This document shows positions 14,100 through 27,333 of a stretch of DNA of 64,000 nucleotides, piece by piece. Made by a program: the position numbers and the translations under genes. Each line of letters opens with the position of its first letter. The first letter of the stretch is position 1. The DNA lies in NCBI GenBank assembly GCA_012295275.1, contig CM022671.1, forward strand, positions 24,427,822-24,491,821, read 5' to 3'. This DNA is from Chrysomallon squamiferum (Eukaryota; Mollusca; Gastropoda; Neomphalida; Peltospiridae). Below the pieces are notes generated by a model. It saw only the letters and a list, made by a program, of their open reading frames with translations, searched no databases and was not told where the DNA came from.

Positions 14100-14883
14100 T
14101 AAGTCATTCCGAAGAAAATATTCACTGAAAGTGAATCATGATTTTGGTTCAGTTACAAAAATCTTTGTTTCATAGTTTTGATGTATGTCTTTCTCACCTG
14201 CCGATTTTCCACACCTAACTACTTAACTGCATTTCCACAGACAGCTGTTTCACATGATTTTATCTTGTTGTTACGTAATCATTCTGCCACTTGCTCTTTG
14301 AGATAATAAACATGATGATGTATTAATTTATTTTTGTTTAGATAAATGATAAGATGCTGGAATCAAAACTGATGTATTATGTTTTCGAAATAAATAGGTT
14401 TACAAAACTTCATTAATTTATTTACAAAAATGTTTGCAGATTTGATACCTACATAAAACGGAGAGGAATGCATGGATATATCTATGTGCAAGTATATCCA
14501 TATCTATAGTGTATCCGTATCTATAGAGATTTATTTAAATTTTTATATTTACATTTATATTTTATATTTTATATTTATATTTATATATTTATTTCAACAC
14601 ATATGTGTGTGTGTTTATACTGTTTTTCTGCACTAAATCTTTTCCTAGTGTTTTTTGCACTTATTTGACACACTTTGTTTTGCATTTTAAATAATAATAA
14701 TAACAATAATAATAATAACAATAATAATAATAATAACAATAATAATAATAATAATAATAATAATGGCGATGATGATGATGATGATGATTACGACGACGAT
14801 AATAATAAAAATGAACATTGTCTATGTAAATATAAATTACTATTAAAAATGTATCTTTACGGATTATTTTCCTATGTTAACAG

Positions 14884-16486
14884 GTATCGTCGACGTCTGG
14901 AAAGAGAACGATATTACACCCAGGGGATCGAGCTGCCCAGAGAGAAACTGAGGGAAAGCATGACAACCACCCAGACTCCCGCCCCGACTACTCAGGGTGG
15001 GAAACTTGCCCAGGAGATCCACGACGAATTTCTCACGTGCAAAATCTGTCTGGAGGGATTCAAGTCGCCAAAATGTCTCGACTGTCTGCACACGTTCTGC
15101 GAACAGTGCATCGACAACCACGTCATGTCCGAGTGCACGTACAAGAAATACAGCGACTACCGAGAATTCACCTGCCCACTTTGCCGGAAGCGTACCGCCC
15201 TGCCGATAGGTGGCGTGAAAAAACTGCCAGACAACTTCCTGGTTTCCAGTCTCGGAGAGCTCGTTGCTCGGCAACGCCCTTCCAAGTTCCCTTTCTGCGA
15301 CATCTGTAAGCTGGTGAACCGAAAACACAGAGAAGCTTCGTCGAAATGTCTCGACTGCAACAAGCTGCTGTGCAAGCAGTGCGTGGACATGCACAAGGAG
15401 ACGAAGGTGACAAAGAACCACAGCCTGTTCGACTGCGAGATCGAGAAGGACATTGAATGCAAAGAGCACAAAGAAGAGGTCGTCAGATTCTACTGCGAGC
15501 CGTGTGAATGCTGCATCTGCGTTCTCTGCACCTTCAACGAGCACAAGGACCACGAGATCACTCAGTTCTCGGACGCCGTCGTCAAGTACAAGGAATGCAT
15601 TCAGACTCTGCTGGACAGCTGCAAGGACAGGATCAATATATACGACTCTCAACTGGGACTGCTAGGGAAGTGCGAAACCACAATCAAAGCTTGCGAGCAG
15701 AACATCCGCGACGTGGCCATCCAGTTCATCAGCGAAATCCGCAACAGAGAGAAGCAGTTGATAGACAATCTGCACGAAATCTATGGAACAGAACTAATGG
15801 AGTACGTTGCCAGAAGATCGGAGATGCAAGTCAACCTGGACAGTCTGAAAAGTACGTGCAATCTGACGGAACTAGTTCTCAAAGGAAAAGATATCGAACT
15901 GCTTCTTCTGAAAAAACAAGTTTCGGAAAAGTTGTCGCACCTTTCGGACATAGAGATAACAAATTTGCCAGCCAGTGTGTCAAAGACAATAACGTTCGTT
16001 CCTGGATCTTTAGATCTAGGATCTCTAGAGGACATGGACAACATTAAGATAGTAGAAGGCAAAACGGAACCTGAAATCAAAATCCGCTCAATAGAAACAC
16101 AGACAGACGGTCTTTCTTTGTCCAGCAGATCAGTCCAAACGGAAAGAAAGCAGACGCCGGAGCCCGAAACATCTCAGGTAACTGTGAACATCGTCAACAA
16201 CGACGACAAATCCATTGCGACCGATTCCATCGACACCAGTGAAAAGGCAGTGAACACGCGATCACGAAGTCTCCAGCTTCAGAGTCAGTCGTCCAAAGAA
16301 GAAACTCCAGAAACTGCAGTCCCAGAACCGACGTCGTCGCCAGTGCCCCGACGTCACCGTCGACGACGTGAGAGGATAAAGCCCGTTGAGGTATCAGTGC
16401 GTCCTACTACATACAGTCTCGTGGCTGCGGCCACTGCTCCTATTTTAACTTACAGCAGTAGCATCGATGATAGTTTCCCTAATTAA
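14884..16486 (+). CDS. TRIM/RBCC E3 ubiquitin ligase-like protein, coding exon 2
   Basis: This large exon follows the acceptor TTAACAG and ends at TAA 16484-16486; joined to exon 1 the protein is 553 aa. In order: a basic segment RRRLERER; a C3HC4-type RING at about residues 72-120 (CKICLEGF, CLHTFCEQC, CPLC); B-box 1 from about 158 (CDICK, CLDCNKLLCKQC); B-box 2 from about 212 (CKEHKEE, CEPCECCICVLC, HKDH); a coiled coil to about 390; then a low-complexity tail with repeated S-[IV]-x-T motifs (about 422-480) and an arginine cluster RRHRRRRERIK before a short C-terminal end. RING-Bbox-coiled-coil proteins transfer ubiquitin and usually act in the cytoplasm in signalling or innate defence. There is no NHL, SPRY or filamin domain in this exon, so it belongs to the C-terminally minimal TRIMs (TRIM56/TRIM45-like in layout only). 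The target is unknown. Confidence 0.9.
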
Positions 16487-17353
16487 GAGTAAAGTTAAAT
16501 TAAATAATGAATTGACAAAAAGTAAATTAATGCATTAAAAGAAATTATGTTTTAAATAATTAAATTTAAAATAAAAAAATAAGAAAAAATAAATAAATAA
16601 GTAGTCTCATTTTAAAATTATGTAATCTAATGTTTGTCGTCAAATAAATTAAAATAGCCTGTCGTAGTTTCCGATGTAAGAATTGGAAACTTTAAATAAA
16701 TATTTTCGTAACCCAAATTTCGCCTCCGGTAATGATAACAAGAAATCAAAATTAATAATAATGATTTATTTGTGTGATTGTGTGTATGTGTGTAGATATA
16801 TATATATATATATATATTATAGAGAAAAAAAGTAAAAAGACAATAAAAGATTTGTTAAATTATCTTCTTTTACAAAAACAAAATCATAAAAAAAAAGTAA
16901 AAATGAAAGAAAAGTGATAGATCTCATCAACTTGTAAAATTCTAAGATTTTATTGTGTATAAATATTATTAAAACTATACCAAAGAATAAATCCAAAGAA
17001 AAATTAGTAACACTAACAATATTTCTTTTTAAAACGTTTTGCTCTTTTAAAACAAAATCTATCACCTCTTTCTTCTGTGCTAAAATATCTCTAGAAAAGT
17101 TCTTCTTGTGTCGTACTGTATACTTTATTTTCGTTTGTTTCTGTTTTTATTTATATTATACCGAAGTTTTTCAATATAGTAGAGTTATATAAATATATTA
17201 TTCTAGTGAAGTAGGTGTGTACAGATATGGTTATAACAACATTTGTATATAATGTATTTATTATTTAAAATAGCTGTTACTGTGGTAAGACTAGGTTGCA
17301 TATTTAGGCGTATCTTTTACAGTGCCAATATAAAAACCAATAATAATAGTGGT

Positions 17354-17393
<40 letters not shown>

Positions 17394-17817
17394 AAATTAT
17401 TTAATAACCGTGATTGCATTTATATTTTGCGATATTGATGTATTAGTTTAATAGGTGTGTTGACACCAAACTGACTTATAGCTGTTATGTATTTATGTAT
17501 ATTTTAATTACCGAACTTTTAATAGCAGATACCAAAGGTAAATTCAGGTTTAATATTATGAGTGAATTACATTATAGTTTTAAAATATTAATAATGCAAA
17601 AAGAAAAGAAAAAAGGAAAAAAAGAAAAGGGAGTTAAACAGTTCTTGAAGTTGTATATTACTTTTATAAATACAAGTGTTTTCAGTATCCTTTATGGTTT
17701 AACATAGCTAGACATTTGTCATACGATTTAGAATTATCAAGAACCTGTTTCATTTGTGCGCATGACGGAAATAGTTTTATTGATGATTTTGAACTGCATG
17801 TCTATATTAGTGAAAGT

Positions 17818-17854
<37 letters not shown>

Positions 17855-18148
17855 CCCGTAAAACCAACATTGAAGTTTTCTCTTATTTTGCAATACATAA
17901 CCCTATTTTGCTAAGAATTAATTCTGTTTACACTAAAATGCTTTTATTGAAATTAACTTGGGCTGTTTTTTATTATTTGTTATTTATTTTAATGACTAAA
18001 TCATTTTTTAAATTCAGTGTGAAGAAAAAAATGAGAGAACTACGTTATTTTACTGAATAATATTAAAGATGTTTTGCTGTGTTGTCGACTCATACGTGTT
18101 GTTATTGTAGTTTTGAAGGCTTTTATAATATTTGTTACAAATTCCACA

Positions 18149-18193
<45 letters not shown>

Positions 18194-21100
18194 GATCGTC
18201 GAAAATCAAAATAATTACTTATATATAATACAGATATGTATATATATATATATATATATATTTAGTCACCCAGATGGTATAGTGTAATTTTAATTATAGA
18301 TTTCTAATCTGAATTTAGGTGCATGCTGAAGTAATTAGTATCTTAGCAGTGATTACTATTCATTTCCACAGAAATATCAACGACAGACTTCAGATATGAT
18401 TATATCTGTAAGGAAACGCCAGTCTTCTGTTACTCAGTAAAATAATGAAGATTTTACTAAAGTTTTGCTTTGCATGGTGTGTGGAAGCTGGCGTCAAAGC
18501 TTTGCTTAATCATAAACATCAAGGCTTTTTCCTTTAACTTGCTTTATCTTTCGAAATACCCTTCATTGCTTTATCACTACAGAAGACAAAGCAGTTGCTG
18601 CTGCTGCTGCTGGTGCTGCTGCCGTTTCACGTTTTCATGACGCGACATCTCTCTAAGCTTTCACATTGAAAACTTTGACTTGAGTCAAGCATACCGTGAA
18701 GTAAATAGTTTAGATAATAAAAAGAAACTGGACTGGATCTAGTTTTTCAGCGCGCTGTTGTATTTCTGACTGCTGACTCGCAAGATGCCTGTTTAGTTTA
18801 TCTACCAGCGCTTTGTTATTAATTTTGTTTTATTCCAACTGCAAATCTAGCTTGAAGAAGAACTGTTCTGCGATCGCTGATGCTGCATTTTAGTGCATTC
18901 AGAATGAAATGTTTCCAAAAAGAAATTACATTCAAATTTTTAAGGGTATTTCGAAGTTTTGTTCATCGTTACGCAAGACGAAGAAGAGGAAGATCGTAGA
19001 TTTAACTTCAAAGGTCAGATACAAAAAAAAAAAAAATGACGTCATGCAATTAACCCACTCGTTACCAGGCAACCTACAATTATCATAAAATAACAGAGCC
19101 AATGAAATCACTAAATTTAAAACCAATCATTTCGATCTGTTAAGAGACTGACTGCTATAGGTCTTTGATGGTCACTGTTGTACCTAATATTTGATTTACA
19201 CTTCAAAACCAACCAACGCCAGTTCAACAACAAAAATAAAACGTCTGTACAAATTTTAACTTAATTGTGTCGACGCTTCTAAAACAGAAAATCACTGCAG
19301 GTTATTGTCATTGTTCCAGAAATAGAATTAAATGTCTCAAATACGTTTTTCTCTAAAATGTGTTCATAATTTAAACTTGATATACACAGCTGCTGAAAGG
19401 CTAAACGTAATACAGTTCTCATATCTCTGATGATGTCACCATAAATAGAACAGTGATATCACGTTAATGCCAAACAATCACTAACACATGTTCATTAAGA
19501 ACGAATATCGTCAAACCGTTATCGTTTTACTAGGGTGCTCATTACTGGCAATAGAAATACGCTACGTAAATAACAAGCAATCATACTGTTTTACTAACAC
19601 ATTCTGTAATTCATACAACTCTGTATTAACTGTTGCATTATTCTGTCTAACCTAAAATATACATTACAAAATACTGTAATATTAATACAAGCTATATGTT
19701 GATATTTCCTTAATACATACTACTGTTAATGCATAAACAGTACCAATATGTTCTATTGACGTATAACAATATTATAGTATTATAATTATATGTTTAGTTA
19801 GTTTGTCCTTAACTGTAATACTTCGTATTGCAAACTAACATTAAACATTAAATCACCTTTATATTTTCATTAACCATAATAATGTACAACAACCAAATTG
19901 ACCAATAAATTAGTGGACCAATTCTTTTTACTAACATAATCAACTAACACCTTAGAGTATTGCTGAAATTGTAAAATTAATTTCTGATGTCTAGATTAAA
20001 AATTATTAATTTCTTTATTATGTATAATTATATTTAAACACGTACAATACTGGCATGATTGTCAACTGACCAAATCTCTCTTTCTTTTTCTTTTTATTTG
20101 TTTTTTTGTTTTCCTCTTCTTTGTTCTTCTTCCTTTTCCTTTTTGTTCGTCTAGAAGCTGCTCTACTTACTCCTAAGTACTGAGTAACATCTACCTTGAT
20201 CTCTTTGTCTTTAAAAGAGTTAAAAAGTGCCGTAAATTGTTGTCTCGAAAAAGTTAGCTTTTTCCCTTGCTACTGAAAACGTTAGAATTATATATTTTTT
20301 TAAAAAACACGTATGTTCAAGAATTGTTAATTTGGGGTTTTTCAGAAATATAATTATATATTTTCCGTAACAATGTGTGTATTATTTGAATATTTCAAAT
20401 ATGTTAAAAAGAAAAAAAAGAAAAGAAAAAAAAAGATATGTTCATTTATTTAATATATATATATATGTATTTGTAGTTCGTACATACTTAAACAAGTGCA
20501 CATACACAAATATATACACGTACATATATATATACACATACAAGCTTATAAACATACATGCATACATACATACATACACACATACATACACACATACATA
20601 CACACATACTTGAAGGACAAGGAATAATAGTAACAGCATGAAGTCGTGATCTAGTACATATCGGTGTTGTGACAACTTCCTGTTCCCATTAAATCCGGTA
20701 CTGGTGGCTAATGAAAATATGTGTAACAACTACTGTAAGACGTAACCGTAACCATGAAACGTAACAGCATGCATCTATGACAATAGGAATTTAATACGAC
20801 TAAATATATAACTTTAGTTTGTATGTAAATAAAACAAACTGCAAGAATGTCCGCCGCGATACTACTGTAAACAGATTAATGAAACAGAAACATATCAAAC
20901 ATTAGAAATATTTCTTTTATTTTTTGTTTTATTTTTAGTTCAGTTCGTTTTTGTTTTTGTTTTAATTTAATTTAATTTTATTATTTTATTAATATTATTA
21001 TTATTTTTATCAAATTTTGTTGTGTTTTATATTATTTATTTTATTAGATACATGTTACTTGTTAGTCGTATTTATATTTATCCGAAAATTTGGCAATCTG

Positions 21101-22757
21101 GAAATAATCTTATAAAATAAGTTTATTAGAATTATTATTTTGAAGGATAACTAAAGAAAGTTATAGAAATTATTATAAATATATATATAAATTAAATCCA
21201 TTTTACAGTAACAGATTTTGAGGCGACACTTATGGCAAAAAATGTTTTTTTGTTTTTTGTTTTTTTTAGGGTCTTTTTTTTTTTGTTTGTTTGTTTTGTT
21301 TTTTTGGCCGTGGTTCATAAAGTCAGTTGAATTTACCTAAAACAACAACAATAAAAACAAAATAAAAAATAAAAATAAATAAATCAATAAATCAATTTTT
21401 TTTTTAAAAAGTAGACTATCTTCATCAATACATTTCTTTTACATACGTGCGATTTTTCTTTCCTTTTCGCAGCATTTTTAATAGCCCAAATCTTTGAACA
21501 AACAGTGAAATCAAATTACTGCGTGTATTTTTAGGGCAAGTGCCCATTATCGTAGGATGTAAGTAGAGCAACTTTTAGCAGTTTCCATGCCATTTCCAGG
21601 ATAGCGATGAACATGAAAGTGAGACCCATACTCCCCAATCTGCCTGTACATAGCCTCGCCAGTGCTCGAGATTCGAGCGAGCGCTCGGGCGCCATTTTCC
21701 ATTTCGGCATGTAAGTAGAACGAGGCATTTCTCTGCTTACGTAGGATTAATTTTTATTTTTGTTGTTTTTTTTGTTAATAAAAAAATAAAAAAATAATAA
21801 TTTAATAATGTAAAAATAATAATTAATGTTTTTTTTTTTTTTTTTTTTTTTTTTTGTCCAGTATTTGCTTTCCTTATTAATGAAATATTCTATTAAAAAA
21901 TAGAATTTAATTTTTTTTTTTCTATTTTTCTGATCTTACTCAGTTTATTAAAAAAAAAAAAAAAAAACCTGTTTTTTTTTTTTTTTTTTTTAATTTAATT
22001 TGATTTTTTTTTTTTTTTTAAAATTAATTTTCTATATTTTTTTTTTTTTTATTTTTTTTTTATTATTTTTTTTTTTAAATTTAATTTGATTTTGTTTTAT
22101 TATTATTTTTTTATTATTAATTTTATTTATTTATTTATTTATTATTTATTTTTTGTTATTAATTCTATTTAATTTTTTTTTTTGTTTTCTTTCTTTGTCA
22201 TAACACTATCATTTTATTTTATCTTTTAAAAACCCACATTATCTTCTCATTTTTCTTTATTTTTCTATTTCCCCCAAGTTTCGAATTCTTTTAGATTAAT
22301 TTTTCAAACAATTTTCAAACTGTCCTTGTTTTCTCTTTTCACATCTGAATTATATCTCTCTTTTTTTTTTTTTTTTTTTTTCTTCTTCATCAAATAATAT
22401 TAAACTTAAATACATTCAAGTTGTAAAATTATAGCATTCACTATAAATTAACGACGTACAAAAACAAAAATATAATAATTTATTTTAAATATTAGTATTT
22501 CTTCCCATTAAATAATTTACTACTCAGAATAATGTTCTTGTGAGCTACATAATTAATAACTGTAATATGTTTGCGTTTGGAGTGAGCTTAATATTTTTAT
22601 TTTATTTTATTTTATTTTATCTTCTTATTGCGCTTCGTTACCTTATAACATTTTAAGCTCACAAATTAGATACCTTGTTTTATGTTTAACAGAAATCAGT
22701 TTATCATGATATGCTAATAATTTATTTTGATTACAATAAAAAAAAAATTTTTATTAA

Positions 22758-22806
<49 letters not shown>

Positions 22807-25783
22807 TTAAAATGCTTATTTTATGTAATAAAATCTGAAATAGATTTTAATAATTAAATTGATAACTGATCGATCCAGTACAGAGCAAATGATTCCATTG
22901 TGCAAAATACGGATAGTAACATTTATTTTTTTTTATTTTTTTTTTTTTTGTTTAGATTAATGCAATTTTATTAAAATAACTCTAATTTTGTTTCAAACAG
23001 AAAACAACAATAAAAATAAAATTATTAATATTAAAAATATAAAAATAATACAGTGGATAATAAAAAAAAAAAAAAAAAAAAAAAGTTTTTGAGATTCACA
23101 AAGTGTTTTAATCCACTATCAGTATTCAGTGCTATATTTTTTAATTAGTTTTTCTATTTACATTATTGTCAAAAGACCGGATTTTGCAAAAATGGAAAAA
23201 AAAAGGGGAGGAGGGGTACACTTTCTGATCATAAATATCTTGAAATTGTGATTGCAAAAATTTCATTTGCTGTCTTTCTGGAACCGCTGTTTGTTTAAAA
23301 ATTAATAAGTGGCATTAAAAAAATTAATAATAAAAAAAAAGTGTATGTATATTAAAACTAAGATAAGCTGATTTTAAAACCTTCTTTTTGATATCAGTGT
23401 TTTTTAGTCGTGTCAGTATTAATTTTACTGGTGAATTTGGCATCGGACGCAGTTAACATACGTTCCTCGACTGAACAAAACAACACATAGTTAATACTTT
23501 TTCATAGTTTCTGAAATAGTTTTCAAAAATGAAAAAAAAATAAAACTTAATAAAAATAAATATTAATAACCACTAACTCCATCTGATCGGTTTCATTTCA
23601 TTTTTAGAGTTATGACTGGGTCCGATAATTCTTAAATGGAAAGGGCAGACAACTCGTGCATCAAGACTTTCCTGGAAATTGCAGAATCTGAATGGAATTG
23701 CTGAACTGCTGTCCTGTTAATTTTTGTTTTGAATTTTAAAATACAAGAACTTTTTGTTCCAAGCACTGAAAAAATTGCTTTCCAACTTTTCACATCTGTA
23801 TATATTTTTAAGTCATTTTTTTGAAAGACATTTTGTGACAAATTTGACGTTTAACATGCATTTATTTGTAGCCAAAGCTACGATGCAACTCAAACCGTAC
23901 TAAAAAAATATATATATATATATAAAAAATATGTTTGTGTTAATAATTTTCAAACTTTTTGTTGATGGAGACAGAATTCCCATTCGGAAGAAAACATTAC
24001 GGTTGTGTGTAAATATTTTTAATTGTATTATTATTAATATCTTTAAAAGTAGATAACTGTTCACCGACTCAATATTTTTAAAAAGAGTATATATATGTTT
24101 AATTTTTCTCGTATCATAGTTTTGTCATCTCATACTATGTCAGATAATTCGTGCCATCTTTCCTTCACTTGAAGACATTATTTTGTTGTTTTTCTCATCT
24201 TAAAAAAAAAAAATTAAAAAAATTAAAAATGATATGTCAATTTTCCTGTACCTATTGACCTTTTCACGTTTGATCTATCCATCTTCAGAAACAGATATTT
24301 TTATTCATTTTCTAGATGAATGGATACCAAGTTTGTAAAATTCTTTCTGTAGTGAATTTTCGTTTTTCCCTTTTTTTGCAAATATTTCTTTGTATATGAA
24401 CTGTTATCATTATGTTCCTTATATGTCATATATCAATCCATATTTTTGCCTATCAGTTCTTGTTTTATCTCTAGAATACCTTTCTGTTTTATGTTTTTCT
24501 TCCTTTGTATTATTTTTTGCTTGATTATGTTTATATTATATAGCTAGTCATGAGAACACTACATTAATCTGTGTAATGCAGAAATTAAGTTATTAAACGG
24601 GCAAACAAGTGCAATCACGATGTAATTCAGTTATTCATTTATAATAATAATAATAATACAGACATAATCTCTAATACGTTTCTTTGTTCTCTGTGTATAG
24701 ATAGTTAAACATTAGCAAATATCAAACAGCACTGCTTTATAGTAAGCCTTTCTAGCGAAGCACTCAATGCTTGTGCTTGAAACACTATCTGATGTGTGCA
24801 TGATAAAATATATTTTTCAAAAAAAATATGCCCATATCTTCACGCAGTGATCAAAAATACAGTTATCATGAATGTTTTAATGCTATGATTTGTAATACAA
24901 ACTGAAAGCTTTATGTTTAATTAAATTCTAACTTCAAGAACCCGCAAATAAAATACAATTTAAAATACAGTATAGATGCAATAAAATATTCCTTACAGAC
25001 ATTAAGAGAAATACTCGGATTAATTTCTCCTACTGGATTTGTTTTTTAAGTTATAAACCAAAAAAATAAAAATAGTTAAGCTGATATTTCTTTATAAACG
25101 GAATATTTTAACTGCGTATTCTTTGATATATGCAGCTGTGACCATCAAAGTCTCTCAAGATGATATAAATGTTCCCAATGAGTGAAAATGCATTCAATAT
25201 TAATCACATATGTTATGTTCTTTTTTTTTTAAATTCTTTTTGTTCACGATATTCACTTTTCAGAAATCTAAGATTACGTTCGCGGGATATGACTGTGTTT
25301 TGGATCTTAGTATCATGTTCATATAATAAAAATGCTGAGACGAATAACAAATAAGCGCTAAAGCACTGGCAAGTGGTGGCTTAGTTTTAAAAAAAGGACA
25401 AGATTTACTGAAGATAAAAAATTATTTCTTCTTTTTTTTTCTGTAAAGATATTAATCTGTGGAAGCTGCAGAAGGGATGAAAGAAAATTAAAGAATCTGA
25501 ATCATTTAGAAAACAACATTTATTTTATTTTATTTTATTTGGATTTGAATTTGAATTTGAATTTGAATTTGAATTAATTTTTATTTTTAATTTTAATTTT
25601 TATTTAATTTAATTTTATTTTACTTTATTTATATTTTTAATTTTAAATATAATTTTTATTTTTATTTATTTTTTTTTTACTTTTACTTTTACTTTTATTT
25701 ATTTATTTCTTTATTTATATTTTTTATTTTAATTATAATTTTTTTTTTTTTTTTTTTTTTTAATTTTTATTTTACTTTTACTT

Positions 25784-25814
<31 letters not shown>

Positions 25815-27001
25815 TATTGTAAACGAGTTAATATATAATTTTCCATAAATATAGTCAAGATAAAACTAATACTTTCTCTCAACATTTGATAACGACAAAT
25901 CAATTTTTGAATTTTTTTTAAATATTCTCTCTTTTGAAGTTATCAAAAGACTGAGACACAGATGCAAAGATACAGACAGACAGATACACAGAGAGAATGA
26001 CCTCATTTGATTTTCTAATGTACAAAGTTAAAACAGAGGATAATTTTCCATTTCTTAAAAATAGTCTTTTATTAATTGAATTTTATTACATACTCATGAT
26101 AATAAGCCTATAAGATAATTTAAAAAAATAAAATAAATAATAGAAAATAAAATAAAAATACCCCACCATTGATATTATTAAAATAATGTAATTTATGATT
26201 ATGCGCAGTAACAATAAAAATAAAAGTAGAAAGCTGTAAATATATTCATGTTGAATATTTAATATAATTAATGAAAATTATATTCATTATTAAGATTGTT
26301 CAGTTTAAGAAGAATTTTTAAAGATTCTAATTAAGATAAAAATTTTTTTTTTAGACATGCTTAACTAGTTTTATTATTGATTTTTAAACATTTCTCTATA
26401 TAGAATATTCTAGAGAAAATTCAAAGTTAGATACTTTTATTTAGCATTAATATAATTTCAGATTTTATTTTTATTATTATAAGAAAGTGATATATGAATG
26501 TTATCTTGTTTTGTTTTTTAAACTACTAAAATAATCTCACTGTTATTACTTACCACAAGAATAGAGACAATGTAAAAAGTAATATATTGATCCAACAAAT
26601 ATATATATTTTTTTTTGTTTTTACTCATTAACAACTTCCTCGCTTCTCATACATTTTTTTTATATTATACAAACTTACAGAATAGCGTAAATCAAGAAAC
26701 TATTCTGTAATAAAACAATCAGTGAAGCTAAATTAAAACATCAGTGAAGCATATTTTTGTTTCCTGAATCAAATTATTCAATTTCCTTTCCTAATGAAGA
26801 AGGAAAAAGAAGGGGAAAAAAAAGAAAAAAAACCAGAAGAAAAAGCATGAAACCGGAAAGCAGACCATAATATCATCTTCAACAAGAAATACCTAAAAGC
26901 ACTAACGTAGTGACTATACACATATATAGAACATACATTTTAGTAACATACATAATTTAATAATATACACGTATATATATATATATATAAGAGATTGTTT
27001 G
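16487..27001. other. AT-rich intergenic stretch
   Basis: The first part holds AATAAA-type signals (about 16570-16600) that probably serve the TRIM transcript. Beyond that I see no exon. Contents include (AT)n at 16796-16815, 17355-17385 and 18238-18260, (ATT)n at 18150-18192 and 22757-22806, poly-T at 17820-17850, 21830-21855 and 25740-25760, TACA/CACATACA repeats at 20560-20610, and long T/A-rich low-complexity DNA at 21740-22150 and 25510-25820. A less AT-rich island at about 21535-21735 stands out and is listed separately. Confidence 0.6.
21535..21735. other. Unexplained GC-rich island, possible repeat fragment
   Basis: About 200 bases near 50 percent GC sit inside a very AT-rich region, opening and closing with related ATGTAAGTAGA words (about 21557 and 21709). 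The minus strand is open across the island (65 codons including GRLGSMGLTFMFI). I do not recognise it. It could be a transposon-derived fragment or an isolated exon; no splice pairing supports the latter. Confidence 0.35.
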
Positions 27002-27333
27002 TTCTAGATCAGTCATGGGCAAACTGCGGCTCGCGCGCCTTCTCTCAGTTGCCCGCCTAATTTCATAAGGAAAATACGTTAATTCAAATTTTATAAAATG
27101 AGTCTATTTTGTATCTACTAACGTACTAAAACACATGTTTTTTTTTTTTTTTAATTATAACAGTTCCTGAAGTAAATGCAAATGAAAAATTTCTTAAAAT
27201 AAACTTTACGTATTGACGTGTATGGGCCTCCGCAGCCGGAATAGCTAATCGTTGATACAGAGTTATCTACCTCGCCTAAATTAGTCTCGTGTGGCCCGCT
27301 TCTCGAGAAAGGTTGCCCATGCCTGTTCTAGTT
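27002..27333. mobile_element. Short hAT-type non-autonomous transposon with 8-base target duplication
   Basis: The element body is 27010-27325 (316 bases). Its left end CAGTCATGGGCAAACT and right end (reverse complement CAGGCATGGGCAACCT) are imperfect terminal inverted repeats of about 17-20 bases in the CAG...GGGCAA style typical of hAT elements, followed on the left by GCGG/CGCGCG sequence. It is flanked by TTCTAGAT (27002-27009) and TTCTAGTT (27326-27333), an 8-base target duplication with one mismatch, as expected for hAT. The body has no transposase frame, so it would depend on a transposase supplied elsewhere. The right target copy contains the stop codon of the neighbouring minus-strand Ig gene. 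Confidence 0.85.

Noticed and set aside
14675-14883. Poly-Asn/Asp N-terminal extension in frame with the TRIM protein
   Set aside because: It is translated (AAT)n and (GATG)n microsatellite lying before a TTAACAG acceptor. The short exon at 7693-7751 joins the acceptor in exact phase, so this part is intron.
14864-15652. 262-codon open frame on the minus strand
   Set aside because: Antisense shadow of the GC-rich TRIM exon, with no domain or splice support.
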